A stretch of DNA of 64,000 bases from Roseivirga seohaensis (lineage in GTDB: Bacteria; Bacteroidota; Bacteroidia; Cytophagales; Cyclobacteriaceae), in contig NZ_LRPB01000049.1 in the NCBI RefSeq assembly GCF_001592945.1, positions 124,001 to 188,000 of the forward strand, read 5' to 3'. A program made the translations under genes and the position numbers. The notes below the pieces were generated by a model, which was given only the letters and a program-made list of their open reading frames with translations, made no database searches and was not told the DNA's origin. Numbering within the stretch: the first letter of the stretch is position 1; each line of letters starts with the position of its first letter. Shown in pieces: positions 54,108 to 62,798 of the stretch.

Positions 54108-54589
54108 AAACAATGAATCTGATCCTGCTGATGGCAGGAACAATAGCTTTCGCAGCCTGCAACAACAACCCTCAAAACGAGCATAACAACCACGACCATT
54201 CCCAAATGGAAGAACGCCAGAACGGCATAGATAAGGCAGGTAATCCCAATCACCGGGAACACGAACACAAAATGAGTGCGCAGGGCGGAACCGGTAATTA
54301 TGTGGTGGGCGACCAGGTGCCTGCTAAGCAGGTATGTATGGTGAACGATGCCTATATGGCCAAAGATCAGATTCCTGTGCCGGTAAATGGCAAAACCTAC
54401 TACGGCTGCTGCCAGATGTGTGTAAAAACACTGAACGAACAGGAAACTGCACGCATGGCCACCGACCCACAAACAGGTGAAAAAGTGGACAAGACCGAAG
54501 CCTACATCGTGCTGCTGGACAAAGAGGGAACGATAGCATACTTTAAAAACGAGGCCAACGCCACAGCTTACGCCAAAAGCGGAAACTGA
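54104..54589 (+). CDS. YHS/TRASH-like metal-binding lipoprotein
   Basis: The 161-residue protein has a lipoprotein signal (IAFAAC, cysteine 19) and a His/Asn-rich linker. Its C-terminal domain has VCMVNDAYMAK and YYGCCQMCVKTLNEQE, similar to YHS or TRASH-type metal-binding folds. The four Cys and nearby Met/His could bind copper or another soft metal. It is translationally coupled to the symporter gene and precedes a DUF3347 lipoprotein. Confidence 0.7.
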   Translation: MKTMNLILLMAGTIAFAACNNNPQNEHNNHDHSQMEERQNGIDKAGNPNHREHEHKMSAQGGTGNYVVGDQVPAKQVCMVNDAYMAKDQIPVPVNGKTYYGCCQMCVKTLNEQETARMATDPQTGEKVDKTEAYIVLLDKEGTIAYFKNEANATAYAKSGN

Positions 54590-54613
54590 TCAAAATCTAA
54601 AAAATAAACAGCA

Positions 54614-55327
54614 ATGAACACGATGAAATCAATTTTGATGGCAACTACCATAGCAGCTCTGATGCTGCTAGGTGCCTGCAACGGCAATCAACAGAACGAA
54701 CATGGTGACCACGAACACCATGATGAAATGGAAGCCACAGAAGCAGGGCATGACCATTCCATAATGGAAGAACATCACAATAAAATGGAGCAGGGAGAAA
54801 ATATCCATCGCCAACACACCTCCATCCGGGATAATTTTGCCAATCAGGACATCATTATTCTGGACGATCCTTACCGCGCAGATGCTGCTGTCAATCAAGA
54901 CTTAGAGGAAGTAGTGGACGCTTATCTCGAAATGAAAAATGCTTTGGTAAACAGCAATGTTGCAGCAGCAGATAAGGCCGCAGTGGAAATGGCTGAAAAA
55001 GTAGCGGCAGTGGACGGTTCTTCCCTTAAAACCAAAGGCACGGAAGCCTGGGAACAACACTCCTCGCTTTACACCGCTAAACTGGCAGAGTTGCAGCACG
55101 TAAAGAACCTAGAGGAGAAGCGCTCTTACTTCAGCCATATCTCCGAAATAGTGTACTGCACAGTAAAGAGTTTCGACCTGAAAAAAGATATGGAGCTCTA
55201 CGCCACCTATTGCCCTATGGCTTTTGAAGGCAAGGGCGCTTATTGGATGGCAGAGGCCAGGGAAGTCCGTAACCCCTACTTTGGTGAAAAGATGATGCAA
55301 TGTGGTGAGGTAAAAGAAGAATTATAA
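54614..55327 (+). CDS. DUF3347-domain lipoprotein
   Basis: The 237-residue protein has a lipobox (LLGAC, cysteine 22), a His/Glu/Met-rich stretch (DHEHHDEMEATEAGHDHS) and a DUF3347 domain. The final signature is ATYCPMAFEGKGAYWM, RNPYFGEKM and MQCGEVK. It is the third DUF3347 unit in the window. Copper binding through the conserved Cys and Met is likely. It ends 3 bp before the phosphofructokinase gene. Confidence 0.85.
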   Translation: MNTMKSILMATTIAALMLLGACNGNQQNEHGDHEHHDEMEATEAGHDHSIMEEHHNKMEQGENIHRQHTSIRDNFANQDIIILDDPYRADAAVNQDLEEVVDAYLEMKNALVNSNVAAADKAAVEMAEKVAAVDGSSLKTKGTEAWEQHSSLYTAKLAELQHVKNLEEKRSYFSHISEIVYCTVKSFDLKKDMELYATYCPMAFEGKGAYWMAEAREVRNPYFGEKMMQCGEVKEEL

Positions 55328-55330
55328 GGA

Positions 55331-56311
55331 ATGGACAAAAATGTAAAACACATTGGCATTTTTACCTCAGGGGGCGATTCCCCGGGGATGAATGCCGCCC
55401 TCTATGGAGCGACCAAAGCAGCCATATCTGAAGGTATCAAAATTACCGGCATCCGCAGGGGCTATGAAGGAATGATTGATGGAGACTTTGTGGCACTTGA
55501 TGGGAAAGTACTTCAAAAAGCGGTGCACCGGGGCGGCACCCTGCTCAAAACAGCCCGCAGTGAACGCTTCCGTAAGTTGGAAGGCCGAAAGGCAGCCCTG
55601 CAAAAGCTACAAGAAAAAGGAATAGACGCCCTTATTGCCATAGGCGGAGACGGTACTTTTAAAGGACTACTGGCATTTTCTGAAATATACAAATTCCCTT
55701 TTATCGGAATTCCGGGAACTATTGACAATGATCTTACAGGCTCTGACTACACCCTGGGTTTTGATACGGCTGTAAATACCGCCATTCAAAACATTGATAA
55801 GATCAGGGACACCGCTGAATCGCACAATCGGGTATTTTTGGTAGAGGTGATGGGGCGCGACTCGGGCTACATTGCCATCCACAGTGGTTTGGGTACAGGG
55901 GCCGATGGTATTCTTATACCCGAAAGTGCTGATGACTTTATCCGGCTGCTTGATAAGGTATGCCATTATCAGAGTGAAGAAACATTGATCGTAGTAGTCT
56001 CCGAAGGAGATGAACTGGGCGTAGATCTGGTGGCTTCCAAAATTAGGGAGGTGAACCCCACAGTGGATTTACGGATAACCACCCTAGGTCATGTGCAACG
56101 GGGTGGCAGCCCCTCGGCTGCTGACCGCGTGTTGGGGATACGTTTGGGAGCTGCGGCAGTAGAAGCCTTAGTGAAGGGAGAGAGCAATGCCATGGCGGGG
56201 CTTGTCAATAATCAACTGAGCCTGACCTCTTTTGGAGAGGTTGTAAAACACCATCAGATAGATGATGGACTACGTGGGCTTTTGCAAATATTCTCTCAAA
56301 ATAATATATGA
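55331..56311 (+). CDS. pfkA: 6-phosphofructokinase
   Basis: The 326-residue enzyme has FTSGGDSPGMNAAL, AIGGDGTFKG, GIPGTIDNDLTGSDYTLGFDTA and MGRDSGYIA. The glycines at GGDGT and before TIDND match ATP-dependent rather than pyrophosphate-dependent enzymes. It phosphorylates fructose 6-phosphate in glycolysis. It overlaps the dehydrogenase gene by 4 bp and belongs to the glycolytic run with GAPDH and aldolase. Confidence 0.93.
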   Translation: MDKNVKHIGIFTSGGDSPGMNAALYGATKAAISEGIKITGIRRGYEGMIDGDFVALDGKVLQKAVHRGGTLLKTARSERFRKLEGRKAALQKLQEKGIDALIAIGGDGTFKGLLAFSEIYKFPFIGIPGTIDNDLTGSDYTLGFDTAVNTAIQNIDKIRDTAESHNRVFLVEVMGRDSGYIAIHSGLGTGADGILIPESADDFIRLLDKVCHYQSEETLIVVVSEGDELGVDLVASKIREVNPTVDLRITTLGHVQRGGSPSAADRVLGIRLGAAAVEALVKGESNAMAGLVNNQLSLTSFGEVVKHHQIDDGLRGLLQIFSQNNI

Positions 56312-57303
56312 TGAAAGTAACCAACTACAGCACCCATAAATTTGATAAACCCAGCCTGGAAAAAGCCAATGCAGGCAAACATGATATCCAATGGCTGGAT
56401 GTACGACTTACAGAAGAAACCGCAATATTAGCTGAGGGTAGCCAGGCCATATGCCTATTTGCCGGAGACGATGCCTCAGCTTCCGTCCTTGAAAAGCTTC
56501 AAGGGTTCGGTATCAAATACATCGCTTTGCGGTCGGCAGGTTTTAACCACGTGGACCTACAGAAAGCCAAAGAACTGGGCATACAAGTGGCGCGTGTACC
56601 CGCCTATTCGCCCTATGCCATTGCCGAGCACGCAACTGCCCTTATTTTGGCTCTTAACCGCAAGCTGATCCGTGCCAACCGCAGGGTAATGGAACAAAAC
56701 TTTTCGCTGGACGGCCTGACGGGTTTTGACCTCAACGGAAAAACCGTAGGCATTATAGGCGTAGGTAAAATAGGTGCCGTGCTGGTTCGTATTTTGGATG
56801 GTTTTGGCTGCCGCATCCTGGCACACGATCTTGAGCCAGGTTTGGAATTACAACAGAAATTCGGACTGGAATATGTAAGCTGTGAGCAGTTGTGTACCGA
56901 AAGCGACATCATCAGCCTGCACGTGCCCCTTACCGAAAAAACCAGGTACATCATCAACCAACGAAAAATTGAAAGGATGAAGAAGGGGGTGATGCTCATC
57001 AACACCAGCCGGGGCGGACTGGTAGATACCAAGGCTGTAATTGCAGCATTGAAAACCGGCCACATCGGTTATTTCGGGATGGACGTGTACGAGGAGGAAG
57101 AAGGTCTTTTTTTCGAAGACCATTCCGAAGATATTTTGCAGGACGATACCATTGCGCGGCTGATGACTTTTAAGAACGTGCTTATCACCAGCCACCAGGC
57201 CTTTCTTACCGAAACCGCCCTTCAGAATATTGCTGAAACCACTATTTATAATCTTGACTGTTTTGAAAAGAAAATCAACAATAATAATGAACTGATTCTT
57301 TAA
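56308..57303 (+). CDS. D-2-hydroxyacid dehydrogenase, D-lactate dehydrogenase type
   Basis: The 331-residue protein has the NAD-binding motif VGIIGVGKIGAVLVRIL and INTSRGGLVD. The C-terminal SHQAFLTETAL carries the catalytic histidine. The segment FFEDHSEDILQDD is characteristic of fermentative D-lactate dehydrogenase (LdhA). It would reduce pyruvate to D-lactate and recycle NADH. It is coupled to pfkA, so sugar breakdown and NADH disposal are linked. Confidence 0.9.
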   Translation: MMKVTNYSTHKFDKPSLEKANAGKHDIQWLDVRLTEETAILAEGSQAICLFAGDDASASVLEKLQGFGIKYIALRSAGFNHVDLQKAKELGIQVARVPAYSPYAIAEHATALILALNRKLIRANRRVMEQNFSLDGLTGFDLNGKTVGIIGVGKIGAVLVRILDGFGCRILAHDLEPGLELQQKFGLEYVSCEQLCTESDIISLHVPLTEKTRYIINQRKIERMKKGVMLINTSRGGLVDTKAVIAALKTGHIGYFGMDVYEEEEGLFFEDHSEDILQDDTIARLMTFKNVLITSHQAFLTETALQNIAETTIYNLDCFEKKINNNNELIL

Positions 57304-57447
57304 GGTTTAAGGAGTCTCTTACACTGTCTAAAAGCGTTTTTATAATTTTAGTTGCTCATCGTAATTTCATACAAGGAAAGCGGGATATCATAAATACCCC
57401 CTGAACTGATATTCTAACTTTAACATTCCATTGTTAAAGTAGATTTA

Positions 57448-58308
57448 ATGCCAGAAAAGACCGTTTTTATCACCAAGGCTTCCGGAGAAAAAGCACCCTT
57501 CTCTCCTGCAAAACTCAAGCTATCCCTTGAAAGAGCCGGAGCCGGTTCATCCATGATTGATCGGATTGTAAGTGAGATTGAAGCGCAGCTTTTTGAGGGC
57601 ATGTCCACGAAGAAAATCTACAGCCAGGCGTTCTCCATGCTTCGGAAGCACTCAAAACCCGCTGCGGGCAGGTATAAGATCAAGCAGGCTATTTTAGAGC
57701 TGGGCCCTACCGGTTATCCCTTTGAAAAGTTTGTAGGTGAAATTTTGAAACACCAGGGATATCGTACCAAAGTGGGGGTAATCATTCAAGGGCATTGTGT
57801 TTCTCACGAAATAGATGTGGAGGCTCAGAAAGACAACCGGCACTTTATGGTGGAATGTAAATTCCATAACCGTCAGGGGTATAAGTGTGATGTGAAAATT
57901 CCACTCTATATCAAATCCCGCTTTGAGGACGTGAAAAAACAGTGGGAAAAGCGTAAAGACCATACCAATAAATTTCATGAAGGCTGGGTGGTGACCAATA
58001 CCCGGTTTACCGAAGATGCCATTCAATATGGTAAATGTTCAGGCCTGAAGCTAATAGGCTGGGATTATCCGCAGCAAGGAAGCATTCGCGACCGGATAAA
58101 TTTATCTGGACTGCATCCTGTTACCTGCCTTACCAGCCTTACTAAGGCTGAGAAGCAAAAACTGATTGATAAGATGATTGTGCTCTGCAAGGAACTATGC
58201 GAGAAACCCAAAGTACTTGAGGAAATAGGGATTTCACGTACACGGATCAAAAAGATCATAAAAGAAGGAGAGGAAATTTGCTCAAGTGGTATTTCCCATA
58301 ACAACTGA
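57448..58308 (+). CDS. ATP-cone protein fused to an Mrr-like PD-(D/E)XK nuclease
   Basis: The 286-residue protein starts with an ATP-cone (about residues 5-90, ITKASGEKAPFSPAKLKLSL), a nucleotide-sensing domain known from ribonucleotide reductase. The second half (about 90-195) resembles Mrr/REase-type nucleases: EIDVEAQ (D123) and FMVECKFHN (E136, K138). A C-terminal helical part includes KPKVLEEIGISRTRIKK. A nuclease gated by ATP or dATP is the inference. A 144-bp gap precedes it. Confidence 0.8.
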   Translation: MPEKTVFITKASGEKAPFSPAKLKLSLERAGAGSSMIDRIVSEIEAQLFEGMSTKKIYSQAFSMLRKHSKPAAGRYKIKQAILELGPTGYPFEKFVGEILKHQGYRTKVGVIIQGHCVSHEIDVEAQKDNRHFMVECKFHNRQGYKCDVKIPLYIKSRFEDVKKQWEKRKDHTNKFHEGWVVTNTRFTEDAIQYGKCSGLKLIGWDYPQQGSIRDRINLSGLHPVTCLTSLTKAEKQKLIDKMIVLCKELCEKPKVLEEIGISRTRIKKIIKEGEEICSSGISHNN

Positions 58309-58322
58309 TTTGTATTGAATAT

Positions 58323-59693
58323 ATGAAAGATAAAATGACATTGAAATTTCTGGGAGCAGCGGGTACCGTTACCGGCTCCAAATATTTACTGGAAACAGCC
58401 GGCAAAAAACTAATGGTGGATTGTGGTGTATTTCAGGGATTAAAAGAACTGCGTTTGCGCAATTGGGTACAACCGGAGTACGACCCGGCATCTATTGATG
58501 CGGTGGTGCTTACCCATGGGCATCTGGATCATACCGGCTACCTGGCCCGTTTGGTAAAGCTTGGTTTTAAAGGAAAAATATATGGGAGTACACCTACACT
58601 TAAGATCGCTGAAATCATACTGAAGGACAGTGCTAAAATTCAGGAAGAGGAGGCAAAACGGGCAAATAAAGAAGGTTACAGCAAACACAGTCCGGCAGAA
58701 GCTTTCTATGATTTAAAAGACGTTAAAAATACCCTTCCGCTTTTCCATCCGGTTGCAGAAGGCAAATGGCACGTCATTGAAAACGACTTTAAGGTAAGGT
58801 GGCAATACAATGGCCATATCATCGGATCAACTTTTATTGAAGTAGAGACCAACGATAGCCGCCTGGTGTTTTCAGGTGATATTGGCAGAAAAAAAGATTT
58901 GCTTTTGTATACGCCAAAAAAGCCTGAAAAAGCGGATGTCCTGCTTATTGAATCCACCTATGGAGGAAGGGTTCATCCTGAAGAAGAAAGTATTATCCCA
59001 GAACTGGAACGTATAGTCAACGAAACGGTAGAGCGTGGAGGAAGCCTGTTCATTCCCAGTTTTGCCGTAGAGCGTACTCAGCTCATGATGCTGATGCTTT
59101 GGAGGCTTTTGAAAGAAAAAAGAATCCCCAATATACCCATGATTATGGATAGTCCCATGGGAGCTAATGTGCTAAACCTCTTTCATGCCTCACGGGATTG
59201 GCACAAGCTCAAACCCGAAGAATGTGATGAGATGTGTTCCTATTTTGAGATTGTACGCAGTTACCGCGAGACCCTGTTCCTGCGGGATGATAGCACACCC
59301 AAAATTGTAATAGCCGGTAGTGGTATGATGACGGGCGGACGAATACTCAACTACATGGAAACAAGATCAGGCAATAGTAACGACACCCTACTTTTTGTAG
59401 GCTATCAGGCAGAAGGAACAAGAGGAAGAAAGCTACTTGAAGGTGCAAAAAAAATTAAAGTGTATGGCAAATGGCTGCCATTCAACATGCAGATGGAACA
59501 CATTGAAGGACTAAGTGCCCACGGAGATCAAAACGATTTGATTGACTGGCTCTCTGAAATCAAAGAGCAACCCGAAAAAGTCTTCATTATTCACGGAGAA
59601 ACCGAGCAGGCAGGAGCATTATCAAAAGCCCTCGAAGAAAAGAAGGGATGGCAAGCGCAAATCCCTCAACTAAATCAAACGGTAGAATGGTGA
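58323..59693 (+). CDS. Beta-CASP metallo-beta-lactamase-fold RNA hydrolase
   Basis: The 456-residue protein has GAAGTVTGSKYLL and the metal motif THGHLDHTG. It also has FSGDIGR, a beta-CASP insert with IPSFAVERTQLMMLMLW, and SAHGDQ and IIHGE near the end. Such enzymes are ribonucleases of the CPSF73/YSH1 type. The gene sits between the ATP-cone nuclease and the AMP phosphorylase gene, an arrangement seen in several bacteria. Substrate unknown. Confidence 0.9.
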   Translation: MKDKMTLKFLGAAGTVTGSKYLLETAGKKLMVDCGVFQGLKELRLRNWVQPEYDPASIDAVVLTHGHLDHTGYLARLVKLGFKGKIYGSTPTLKIAEIILKDSAKIQEEEAKRANKEGYSKHSPAEAFYDLKDVKNTLPLFHPVAEGKWHVIENDFKVRWQYNGHIIGSTFIEVETNDSRLVFSGDIGRKKDLLLYTPKKPEKADVLLIESTYGGRVHPEEESIIPELERIVNETVERGGSLFIPSFAVERTQLMMLMLWRLLKEKRIPNIPMIMDSPMGANVLNLFHASRDWHKLKPEECDEMCSYFEIVRSYRETLFLRDDSTPKIVIAGSGMMTGGRILNYMETRSGNSNDTLLFVGYQAEGTRGRKLLEGAKKIKVYGKWLPFNMQMEHIEGLSAHGDQNDLIDWLSEIKEQPEKVFIIHGETEQAGALSKALEEKKGWQAQIPQLNQTVEW

Positions 59694-61210
59694 TGGAAGA
59701 AGATACCCGGCATGACGTATTAAAATTAGTGATATTGGGCATTGATGCCCGCAATGAATATATGGTATTTATGCGCAAAGACTGTCCCGTGTGTATATCG
59801 GAAGGGTTTGAGGCTTTAAATCGTATAAAAGTTTCAAAAGGAGAAAAAACCATTGTAGCGTCTCTTATCGTTTGGGATGATGAGTCACAATTAAGTCATG
59901 ACCAATTGGGCCTTTCTGATGCCGCTATTGAAGCCCTGGAAACTAAAGAAGGTGACTTACTTAGGCTGAGCCATTTAGATGCGCTTGATTCCATGAGTGA
60001 TGTCCGTAAGAAAATTTATGGACACCGACTGAACCAGGCCGAGTTTGACAGGATCATTGGCGATATCGTCAATCGTAACTTATCTAATATTCAATTGTCG
60101 GCTTTTCTGGCTTCCAGCACAGGGAACTCATTAAATCAGGACGAAGTGATTGCCCTGACCCGTTCTATGATCAATGTGGGTTTCAAATTGGACTGGGGCA
60201 AGGATAAAGTTTATGATAAACACTGCATAGGTGGCTTGCCTGGTAACAGAACTACTCCATTGGTAGTGTCTATTGTTGCCGCAGCTGGGTTGACCATCCC
60301 TAAAACTTCTTCCCGTGCCATTACTTCTCCTGCCGGTACTGCTGACACCATGGAGGTAGTCACCAACGTAAATCTCACCACCGGGCAAATGAAAAATGTC
60401 GTGGAACAGGAAGGCGGTTGCCTTGCCTGGGGCGGATCAGTACAGCTAAGTCCGGCAGATGATATACTCATCCGTATAGAAAAAGCTTTGGATATTGATA
60501 GCGAAGGGCAGATGATCGCTTCCGTGCTTTCTAAAAAGGCGGCAGCAGGTTCTACCGATGTGGTGATTGATATTCCTGTTGGAGCTACGGCTAAGGTACG
60601 GTCGCAGGAGGCTGCTGAGCATCTGTCAGAAAAGATGGTTGCGGTAGGCAAAGCCATCGGGCTGAATATTGATATCGTGCTCACCGATGGGTCACAACCT
60701 GTGGGGAGGGGTATAGGGCCTGCCTTGGAAGCTAAGGATGTTTTATCCGTCTTGAGAAATGAAAACAATGCACCTGATGACCTGCGAGAAAGAGCAGTAA
60801 TATTGGCAGGCAGATTATTGGAAGTGGGAGGAAAAGCAGCCGAAGGGTCAGGCACTCTTGAAGCTTTGAGAGTTTTGAAAAGTGGAGCCGCCTACAAAAA
60901 ATTCACTGCTATCTGCGAGGCACAAGGTTTTTTCAGGGAACCTGAGGTAGCGCCCCATAAGCATAGGATTAGATCCGCAGCGAGTGGAGTAGTTTCAGAA
61001 ATTGATAATCGCAGACTGGCCAAAGTGGCTAAGCTGGCCGGTGCTCCTGGTGCTATGACAGCAGGCATTTTGCTGCTTACACCATTGGGTACTCATGTGG
61101 AAGAGAACGATACTCTGTTTGAAATCCATGCTGAGTCACAAGGAGAGCTTGAATACGCCCTTTCTTACATGGATGCACAAAAACAAATTATTAAAATCAA
61201 AGCGACTTAA
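59693..61210 (+). CDS. AMP phosphorylase / thymidine phosphorylase family enzyme
   Basis: The about 505-residue enzyme is longer than bacterial thymidine phosphorylases because of an N-terminal domain typical of archaeal AMP phosphorylase. Motifs include KHCIGGLPGNRTTPLVVSI, TSSRAITSPAGTADTMEV and LTDGSQPVGRGIGPALEA. AMP phosphorylase converts AMP and phosphate to adenine and ribose 1,5-bisphosphate. The ATG at 59693 is preferred (overlapping the previous stop). The next gene is PRPP synthetase, so nucleotide salvage is a fair inference. Confidence 0.88.
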   Translation: MEEDTRHDVLKLVILGIDARNEYMVFMRKDCPVCISEGFEALNRIKVSKGEKTIVASLIVWDDESQLSHDQLGLSDAAIEALETKEGDLLRLSHLDALDSMSDVRKKIYGHRLNQAEFDRIIGDIVNRNLSNIQLSAFLASSTGNSLNQDEVIALTRSMINVGFKLDWGKDKVYDKHCIGGLPGNRTTPLVVSIVAAAGLTIPKTSSRAITSPAGTADTMEVVTNVNLTTGQMKNVVEQEGGCLAWGGSVQLSPADDILIRIEKALDIDSEGQMIASVLSKKAAAGSTDVVIDIPVGATAKVRSQEAAEHLSEKMVAVGKAIGLNIDIVLTDGSQPVGRGIGPALEAKDVLSVLRNENNAPDDLRERAVILAGRLLEVGGKAAEGSGTLEALRVLKSGAAYKKFTAICEAQGFFREPEVAPHKHRIRSAASGVVSEIDNRRLAKVAKLAGAPGAMTAGILLLTPLGTHVEENDTLFEIHAESQGELEYALSYMDAQKQIIKIKAT

Positions 61211-61213
61211 AAT

Positions 61214-62110
61214 ATGGAAATGATAGTTTTTGCCTTACCGGGCAACGAAGAACTTACAAAAAAAATAGCAGGACACCTTAAGGCTGAAAAGGGAGAGGCA
61301 ACCATCCGGCAGTTTCCCGATGGGGAAAGCTATGTGCAGATTCACTCTGAGGTTAAAGATAAATGCGTGGTAATGGTATGCACATTACACGAGCCGGATG
61401 CCAAATTGCTGCCCCTGTACTTTTTAAGTAAGACGGCCAAAGAACTTGGTGCTGCCTGTACGTGCCTGGTAGCGCCTTATCTGGCCTACATGCGTCAGGA
61501 TAAGCAGTTTAATCCGGGAGAAGGTATTACCTCTACGTATTTTGCTGAATTAATATCAGGCTTTGCAGAAACGTTGACCACCGTTGACCCACACCTTCAC
61601 CGTAGAAGTTCGTTAAGTGAGATTTACACCGTACCTAATAAACTGATCCATGCGGCATCACACATTTCAAAATGGGTGAGCGATAATATTGAAAAGCCGG
61701 TATTCATCGGCCCGGATAGTGAAAGTGAGCAATGGGTTTCTCAGGTAGCAGAAGAAGCCGGAGCACCTTTTACGGTGTTAGAGAAGGTGAGGCACGGTGA
61801 CAGGGATGTGGAAGTGTCCGTCCCCGATGTAGCAAAATACAAAGACCACACCCCGGTACTGGTGGATGATATAATTTCCACCGCCAGAACGATGATAGAG
61901 ACAGTCGGCCATTTAAAAAAAGCCGGAATGCACCCACCGGTTTGTGTTGGGGTACATGCCGTATTTGCTGGCTCAGCCTATGCGGATCTAAAAAATGCAG
62001 GGGTACAACAGGTCGTCACGTGCAACACCATCCCTCATGAAAGTAATCAGATTGACCTTTCAGATATTCTGGCAAAAGAGATTAACCAACTGATGAAGCA
62101 TCATGCGTAG
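61214..62110 (+). CDS. Ribose-phosphate pyrophosphokinase (PRPP synthetase)
   Basis: The 298-residue protein has the PRPP synthetase pattern. ATIRQFPDGESYVQI and PYLAYMRQDKQFNPGEG are near the start, and VDPHLHRRSSL is in the middle. PVLVDDIISTARTMIE is the PRPP-binding loop. It makes PRPP from ribose 5-phosphate and ATP. It lies 3 bp after AMP phosphorylase and overlaps the next gene by 8 bp. It is shorter than the housekeeping enzyme and is probably a second, specialised copy. Confidence 0.9.
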   Translation: MEMIVFALPGNEELTKKIAGHLKAEKGEATIRQFPDGESYVQIHSEVKDKCVVMVCTLHEPDAKLLPLYFLSKTAKELGAACTCLVAPYLAYMRQDKQFNPGEGITSTYFAELISGFAETLTTVDPHLHRRSSLSEIYTVPNKLIHAASHISKWVSDNIEKPVFIGPDSESEQWVSQVAEEAGAPFTVLEKVRHGDRDVEVSVPDVAKYKDHTPVLVDDIISTARTMIETVGHLKKAGMHPPVCVGVHAVFAGSAYADLKNAGVQQVVTCNTIPHESNQIDLSDILAKEINQLMKHHA

Positions 62111-62792
62111 TGCGCTACTCACCTTAATAGCGTGTCTGCAACTTGCCCCTGCAATTTTGTATGGTCAGGAGAAAGAAATGTTCATTCAGCAAATAGCGCA
62201 AAAAAGAATAGTACGTGAAAACTATGATCAAAATGGAGACCTGCAGGGCAAGCAGATATTTTTAACGGGTGAGTTAGAGCAGCAGGGTAAAACTTATCGG
62301 ATAAAGGTAATAACCGAGCTCTATGACGAAAGCGGCCGGCTTACGGAAAAGTACTGGACCACATATAAGTGCAATCCCAATGAGTTTGATGTGCTATTGA
62401 ATGTATTCCCTTTTACTGATCCGGATGACGAGAAGATAAAAGTGGATGTCACTTCAGAAGACTTTCAGCAACTGTATGAACTGGGTAAAGGAGAAGAATT
62501 AAAAGATATTCATTTGAAGATGAGTGTTGAATCGGGGGTATTAAGTTTTTTCGGATCCAAAAGCCTGGTCACCATAAAAAACAGGAAAAAGGAGGTAGTG
62601 AACCAATCAGTAAAAATCAGTAGTGAGGCTGTTATTGAAGCATACATGATGGGAATCCGTATTAAAACGATAAACTATGTCGTGGAAGAATACCTGACTA
62701 ACGATTTCGTATTGCAACGTCAGCAGTTTACAGAGGATGATGGGGCCTGGTTTACCATGAAATATGAACAGAACGCAAAAGAAATTGAATAA
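62103..62792 (+). CDS. Secreted protein of unknown function
   Basis: The 229-residue protein has a signal peptide (LQLAPAILYGQ) and no recognised domain. It is rich in beta-type segments (YRIKVITELYDESGRLTEKYW) and lacks cysteines in the mature part except one. It starts inside the end of the PRPP synthetase gene and precedes the PPK2 gene, so it belongs to this operon. A periplasmic or outer-membrane role is expected. Confidence 0.65.
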   Translation: MRSALLTLIACLQLAPAILYGQEKEMFIQQIAQKRIVRENYDQNGDLQGKQIFLTGELEQQGKTYRIKVITELYDESGRLTEKYWTTYKCNPNEFDVLLNVFPFTDPDDEKIKVDVTSEDFQQLYELGKGEELKDIHLKMSVESGVLSFFGSKSLVTIKNRKKEVVNQSVKISSEAVIEAYMMGIRIKTINYVVEEYLTNDFVLQRQQFTEDDGAWFTMKYEQNAKEIE

Positions 62793-62798
62793 AAGCAG

